From positions 1 to 26,267 of the forward strand of contig CAJLXE010000001.1 in assembly GCA_905210525.1 (NCBI GenBank): a stretch of 26,267 nt of DNA, given 5' to 3'. The notes beneath the pieces were generated by a model. That model had not been told where the DNA came from. It was given only the letters and a program-made list of their open reading frames with translations, and searched no databases. Origin of the DNA: an uncultured Clostridia bacterium. GTDB lineage: Bacteria > Bacillota > Clostridia > HGM11327. This document shows, one piece after another, positions 22,887 through 26,267 of this stretch (position 1 is the first letter of the stretch; each line of letters opens with the position of its first letter). The position numbers and the translations under genes are program-made.

Positions 22887-23357
22887 TCAGTTTCTTGAAC
22901 ATTTTTCCGCATCAATTGCAAGCACCAGCATCAGCACATGCAGTGCATCACCCGGATTTTGTACATCTATTGTGTACGTATCCGTCCACTTCCACAGCTC
23001 CTTTGAAACGGTTGCAATCTCCTGCCCCGATGCATTCTGTATCGTATAATCCCATTCAAGCCAGTCGCCATCAATCTGCCAGCCGTTGCAATCGATACTG
23101 AACTTCGGTTTGAAAAAAGAAAACTCCTTGTTTATGCAACCGATATAATCGTTACCGATATACATTTCAAATTTCGGCAGCCATGTTAATACCTTTTGTT
23201 TTACCATGCCGACCTCATTGCCCGCCGCATCGTAAATTTTGAGCAGATGCCCCCACGAAAGCTCGCCCTTGACAACATATACCGTATTTCCCGCTTCATC
23301 GTATATATCGTAGCTGTCAAACCACGAAAAAAATCTTTGTTTGAATAACAGTTTCAT
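22887..23357 (-). CDS. LURP-one-related (LOR) family protein
   Basis: A 156-residue protein of the LOR/tubby-like fold (YxjI in Bacillus). It shows the usual start MKLLFKQRFFSWFDSYDIYDE, then the repeated pattern of beta hairpins with G-N turns: AGNTVYVVKGELSWGHLLKIYD, AGNEVGMVKQK, DWLEWDYTI and ASGQEIATVSKELWKWTDTYTI. The C-terminal hydrophobic helix (DALHVLMLVLAIDAEK, 137-152) is the buried helix of this fold and not a true span. The function in bacteria is unknown; phospholipid scramblases share the fold. The ATG follows AAGG at 10 bases. Transcription starts about 200 bases upstream from a consensus promoter in a palindrome-rich region. Confidence 0.88.
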   Translation of the reverse strand: MKLLFKQRFFSWFDSYDIYDEAGNTVYVVKGELSWGHLLKIYDAAGNEVGMVKQKVLTWLPKFEMYIGNDYIGCINKEFSFFKPKFSIDCNGWQIDGDWLEWDYTIQNASGQEIATVSKELWKWTDTYTIDVQNPGDALHVLMLVLAIDAEKCSRN

Positions 23358-23462
23358 TTTGCTTCCGCCTTTCTTTCAGTTACCGATTACAGCTTTTTAC
23401 AATTAAACGCATTAACTGTTATGCTGTTACAGCACAAATTGCCTTCCTCAAAAGCTTCGCTT

Positions 23463-23524
23463 TTGCGCAATTTTGAAGCGTTATAAAATTGCGCAAATTT
23501 TATGTTTTCAGCAATTTTATAACG
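23463..23524. repeat. Mutually exclusive inverted repeats in LOR leader
   Basis: TTGCGCAATTTT (23463-23474) is the perfect complement of AAAATTGCGCAA (23485-23496), while CGTTATAAAATTGC (23479-23492) is the perfect complement of GCAATTTTATAACG (23511-23524). The two middle arms overlap by eight bases, so only one stem can form at a time. Confidence 0.65.
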
Positions 23525-23531
23525 TTGTGAA

Positions 23532-23566
23532 AATAAACACAAAAAGACTGCACAGTTGTGTTTATT
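23532..23566. repeat. Inverted repeat over LOR -10 box
   Basis: AATAAACACAA (23532-23542) and TTGTGTTTATT (23556-23566) are perfect 11-base arms with 13 bases between. The right arm overlaps the LOR -10 box and start point, as an operator would. Confidence 0.5.
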
Positions 23567-23592
23567 ATATTATAAAATCGTCCTGCTGTCAA
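23564..23592 (-). promoter_or_regulatory. Sigma-A promoter of the LOR gene
   Basis: Consensus TTGACA (23587-23592) and TATAAT (23564-23569) are 17 bases apart on the minus strand. The start would be near 23557, leaving a leader of about 200 bases. Confidence 0.8.
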
Positions 23593-23717
23593 CATTTCTT
23601 ACTTTCGGCGCATAAACACTCAATGCCAATCAGCCGCAAACGTACAGCATTATGCTTATGATATGCCTCAGGGGCATATTGTTTTCTGGGGTCAAGGGAG
23701 ACGCAATGGGAACATTT
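23589..23717 (-). pseudogene. Possible broken small CxxC protein gene
   Basis: A minus-strand frame of 42 codons with CSHC near its start and ECLC near its end reads like a protein (KCSHCVSLDPRKQYAP... to ...GIECLCAESKKC). A good ribosome site AAGGAG stands 8 bases before an ATG (23713-23715), but that ATG opens the neighbouring frame, which stops after seven codons (MFPLRLP). A small indel between ATG and CSHC would explain this. Its stop codon lies inside the -35 box of the LOR promoter. I do not recognise the peptide; chance is possible. Confidence 0.25.
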
Positions 23718-23730
23718 GTAAAACTCCTTC

Positions 23731-23758
23731 TTGAAAAAAATACATTTTATGGTATACT
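23731..23758 (+). promoter_or_regulatory. Promoter of the sigma factor-serpin operon
   Basis: TTGAAA (23731-23736) and TATACT (23753-23758), 16 bases apart, form a likely housekeeping promoter. A second candidate nearer the gene is CGTATAAT (23832-23839), whose CGT start is of the kind seen in ECF promoters and so might be autoregulatory, but its -35 is not clear. Confidence 0.5.
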
Positions 23759-23858
23759 TGAAGTAAAGTGAAAAAAATTTACGCGCATCAAAAAAAATTT
23801 TAAAAAGAGTGAGTGTTTTTATCATCTCAATCGTATAATAAATACTCGGGGGGAATTT

Positions 23859-24410
23859 ATGGATATAACGGGGCAGGACGCATACAACCGTTTCTTATCG
23901 GGTGACGACACTGCATTTGACGAAATACTGGATTTATATCACAACAGTCTTATATTCTTTATATGCGGATTCGTACATAATGTTACCGTTGCGGAGGATC
24001 TGGCGGCAGATACATTTGCAGAACTGATTCTGCATCCGCACAGATATAACTTTTCCGTAACGTTGAAAACATACATTTTTATGATCGGCAGAAGCCGTGC
24101 CATTGACTATCTGCGGCACAATTCAAAACTGAATGTAATATCGGAAGCTTACGATTACACGCAGGAACCCGATTATCATCTGCTTGAAGACGATATCATT
24201 CTTGACGAACAAAAAAAGCTTCTGCACGACGCCGTAATGCGTCTTAAAGACGATTATAGAACTGCGGTTCACCTTGTTTATTTTGAGGAAATGTCATGTG
24301 AACAGGCAGCAAAAATTATGAAGAAGAATAAAAAACAAATCGAAAATCTTCTTTACAGAGCAAAAAACGCACTCCGTAAAAATTTAAGAAAGGACGGTGA
24401 ACATTTTTGA
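23859..24410 (+). CDS. ECF-like RNA polymerase sigma factor
   Basis: A 183-residue sigma-70 family protein with only regions 2 and 4. Sigma-2 spans about residues 12-88, with AEDLAADTFAEL (45-56) and the region 2.3/2.4-like YIFMIGRSRAIDYLR (72-86). Sigma-4 spans about 118-172, with VYFEEMSCEQAAKIMKKNKKQIENLLYRAKNALRK as helix-turn-helix. It would direct polymerase to a small regulon. GGGGGG lies 5 bases before the ATG. The last four bases of the gene overlap the next one, which encodes a membrane protein in the usual anti-sigma position. Confidence 0.92.
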   Translation: MDITGQDAYNRFLSGDDTAFDEILDLYHNSLIFFICGFVHNVTVAEDLAADTFAELILHPHRYNFSVTLKTYIFMIGRSRAIDYLRHNSKLNVISEAYDYTQEPDYHLLEDDIILDEQKKLLHDAVMRLKDDYRTAVHLVYFEEMSCEQAAKIMKKNKKQIENLLYRAKNALRKNLRKDGEHF

Positions 24411-25003
24411 AAAACAGAGAAGAATTCAAAGCTCTTGTATATAAAAAATACGAAGAAAAAAAATCAAAGCAATACCGTCTGCGAAAATACTGCGCCGTGC
24501 TGCTTCCTCTTTCCGCAGCCCTGATTCTGTGCTGTATACTTATACCGGGGCTCATTCAACTTAAAGACGATCTTCGATTTGAGGTCTCGGGTCGGATGAA
24601 TTATATATCGATATCCGTCAATGCTCCGCAGCATACTCCCGATTCCTCGCTCCCGGATAATCCTACCTTTTCTCCCGAACCTGAACCGCCTTACAATACA
24701 CCCGATATCAATGGTTTGATTGAAGCTCCTTCCGCAAAAGATCTCATACAAAATCTGAAAAACGGCAATATTACAATAGGCAAGCCTTCCGAACCTTCAA
24801 CCGGCAGTTCATATGACGGAGACTATAACGGGAGCTACTACGAAAACTGCTACACAATCGATGTATGGTACGATTCCACAAGAAAAGTACAGTACAAATT
24901 TTACGACAGAAGCAAAGAACTGTACGCAAACAATGTTAAAATAAAATTAAGCATCGCACAACAAACAGAACTTTCAAACATTCTGAAAAAATACGCATTA
25001 TGA
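24407..25003 (+). CDS. Membrane protein in anti-sigma position
   Basis: A 198-residue protein I cannot place in a named family. Residues 1-28 are strongly basic and cytosolic, one span follows (about 29-50), then a Pro-rich stretch (73-100, with PEPEPP) and an outer domain (102-198) rich in Tyr and Asn, ending in a helical segment (LSIAQQTELSNILKKYAL). Its topology and place (TTG start overlapping the sigma stop by four bases) are those of an anti-sigma factor, but there is no zinc anti-sigma HxxxCxxC motif and the cytosolic part is very short for binding a sigma factor. It may instead be a sensor or a co-secreted partner of the serpin. Confidence 0.7.
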   Translation: MKNREEFKALVYKKYEEKKSKQYRLRKYCAVLLPLSAALILCCILIPGLIQLKDDLRFEVSGRMNYISISVNAPQHTPDSSLPDNPTFSPEPEPPYNTPDINGLIEAPSAKDLIQNLKNGNITIGKPSEPSTGSSYDGDYNGSYYENCYTIDVWYDSTRKVQYKFYDRSKELYANNVKIKLSIAQQTELSNILKKYAL

Positions 25004-25015
25004 AGGAGATAAAAT

Positions 25016-26267
25016 ATGGAATTTATTAAGATGAAAATTCTGCCCTGTATTCTTTGCCTGACAATACTGACCGCTACAGTACTTGCCGCAAGCGGATGTA
25101 CCGCAAAGGTGCAGGCGGCAAATCTTATGAAGGGCATAAAACGCCAAAGTGTATCCGGCTTGACTCCGGACGACGAATTTATATACAGCTCGGCGGATTT
25201 TGCAGTAAAGCTGTTCCGACTTTCACGCTCAGACAGAGAAAATTCCATGATATCACCGTTATCGGTCATGCTCGCACTCGCAATGACAGCAAATGGAGCT
25301 GACGGCGAAACAAAGTCCGAAGCAGAACGCCTGTTGGGGGGAAACATTCCGCTTGAAAAACTTAATCGCTATCTTTACAGCTATGCAGAATCATTGCCGT
25401 CCGAAAATAAAGAAAAACTTAATATCGCAAATTCAATATGGTTCAGAGAATCACGCCTGACTGTCGAAAAGCAGTTTTTGCAGACAAACGCCGATTATTA
25501 CGGTGCTGATATATATGAATCCGCATTCGACAAACAAACGCTTAAAGATATAAATAATTGGATAAAAAACAACACGGACGGTATGATAGACAAAATGCTT
25601 GACAATATAGATTCCGAATGTGTTATGTACATTATAAATGCAGTAGCATTTGACGCCGAATGGCAGACCAAATACAAAAAGTCGGACATATACGACGGCA
25701 GATTCACAGCGGTAAACGGGGAGCAAAATATCGTATCAATGATGATGTCCGATGAATCAACGTATATAAAAACCGATGACGCCACAGGATTCATAAAACC
25801 GTATAAAAACGGCAATTACAGTTTTGTCGCACTTTTGCCCAACGAAGATATCAGAATAAACGAATATGTTTCTTCCCTCAACGGAGAAAAGCTTATAAAT
25901 ACTCTGAAAAGCGCAACAAACAGCGGTGTTACTGTGCATATACCGAAATTTACGTGCGAATACAGCATTGAACTCAACAACGCACTTAAAACACTCGGCA
26001 TTGAAACCGCGTTTGATTGCGAAAAAGCAGATTTCTCAAAGCTCGGTAAATCCGATGCCGGAAATATCTATATAAACAATGTACTCCATAAAACATTCAT
26101 TTCAGTTGATGCCCTCGGTACACGAGCAGGCGCCGCTACCGTAATAACAATGAAAGACGCAGCTGCGCCTATGGTTGAAAACGTTGTAAAGCTTGACCGC
26201 CCCTTCGTATATGCCATAATCGACAACAATACAAATATTCCTGTTTTCATAGGAACAATTATGAATA
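25016..26267 (+). CDS. Serpin lipoprotein, partial
   Basis: A protease inhibitor of the serpin fold; 417 codons are present and only a few residues should be missing beyond the right edge, since the last visible FIGTIMN matches the typical serpin end. It begins with a lipoprotein signal: hydrophobic segment and LAASGC with lipid-bearing Cys28, so it is anchored outside the cell. Family marks are SPLSVMLALAMTANGADGET, the NAVAFDAEWQ strand (NxxxFxxxW pattern), and VKLDRPFVYAI near the end, which fits the serpin signature. The reactive loop (368-389) keeps the mobile hinge G-T-R-A-G-A-A-T needed for inhibition; the predicted P1 is Ala382 within two residues. It starts 12 bases after the upstream stop, with AAGGAGAT 5 bases before ATG. 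Confidence 0.93.
   Translation, partial: MEFIKMKILPCILCLTILTATVLAASGCTAKVQAANLMKGIKRQSVSGLTPDDEFIYSSADFAVKLFRLSRSDRENSMISPLSVMLALAMTANGADGETKSEAERLLGGNIPLEKLNRYLYSYAESLPSENKEKLNIANSIWFRESRLTVEKQFLQTNADYYGADIYESAFDKQTLKDINNWIKNNTDGMIDKMLDNIDSECVMYIINAVAFDAEWQTKYKKSDIYDGRFTAVNGEQNIVSMMMSDESTYIKTDDATGFIKPYKNGNYSFVALLPNEDIRINEYVSSLNGEKLINTLKSATNSGVTVHIPKFTCEYSIELNNALKTLGIETAFDCEKADFSKLGKSDAGNIYINNVLHKTFISVDALGTRAGAATVITMKDAAAPMVENVVKLDRPFVYAIIDNNTNIPVFIGTIMN

Larger units (their letters stand above)
23358..23858. other. Gene-poor region with palindromes and divergent promoters
   Basis: About 500 bases between the LOR gene and the sigma factor gene hold no secure gene. They contain the leader and promoter of the LOR gene, three inverted repeats (23463-23566), a broken small frame (23589-23717), a hairpin ATATGCC-TCAGG-GGCATAT near 23665-23690, and the sigma factor promoters. 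Confidence 0.6.

Noticed and set aside
23358..23858. A CRISPR array, from the cluster of AT-rich repeats.
   Set aside because: The repeats are inverted pairs of different sequence and no regular repeat-spacer pattern is present.
1..26267. tRNA, rRNA, insertion sequence or phage genes.
   Set aside because: I saw no cloverleaf-like sequence, rRNA signature, transposase motif or phage structural gene on either strand.

Overview
The window looks like chromosomal DNA of an endospore-forming, gut-type Clostridia bacterium, probably close to Oscillospirales/Ruminococcaceae. The main evidence is a complete, correctly ordered spoIIIA operon (spoIIIAA to spoIIIAH), Gram-positive style ribosome binding sites, sigma-A promoters with near-perfect TTGACA-N17-TATAAT, a GH95 glycosidase and a secreted serpin. 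I see no rRNA, tRNA, CRISPR array, insertion sequence or phage gene. The species is not determined.

Layout. Positions 1-2640 (minus strand): a methionine gamma-lyase family PLP enzyme cut by the left edge, an AbrB/SpoVT-type small regulator with a palindrome over its own transcription start, and an Eis-like GNAT acetyltransferase. Positions 2640-7570 (minus): one very large penicillin-binding protein that joins a class A PBP (glycosyltransferase plus transpeptidase) to a complete-looking D,D-carboxypeptidase domain. Positions 7570-13900 (minus): an operon of ABC exporter half, DUF1854 protein, ABC exporter half and a YlmH-type S4 RNA-binding protein, read from a promoter about 330 bases upstream through a structured leader. 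Positions 14070-16510 (minus): a GH95 alpha-L-fucosidase-type enzyme with its own promoter and terminator. Positions 16550-21490 (plus): the spoIIIA operon, which builds the mother-cell side of the channel between mother cell and forespore. Positions 21489-23600 (minus): a PIG-V-like membrane mannosyltransferase and a LURP-one-related (LOR) protein with a palindrome-rich leader. Positions 23730 to the right edge (plus): ECF-like sigma factor, membrane protein in the anti-sigma position, and a serpin lipoprotein running off the edge.

How the parts work together. The PBP and the spoIIIA operon concern the cell wall and sporulation. The sigma factor, membrane protein and serpin are tightly packed (4-base overlap, then 12 bases) and look like a surface-sensing module whose output is a protease inhibitor. 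The two ABC halves each carry an N-terminal domain ending in a four-cysteine zinc ribbon, and they flank a DUF1854 protein, so the three are probably one transporter complex of unknown substrate.

The best candidates for something undescribed are the PBP/carboxypeptidase fusion, the ABC-DUF1854-ABC triad, the sigma/membrane protein/serpin module, and two structured leaders (upstream of the ABC operon and of the LOR gene). All functional calls are from reading the sequence; no database search was run.
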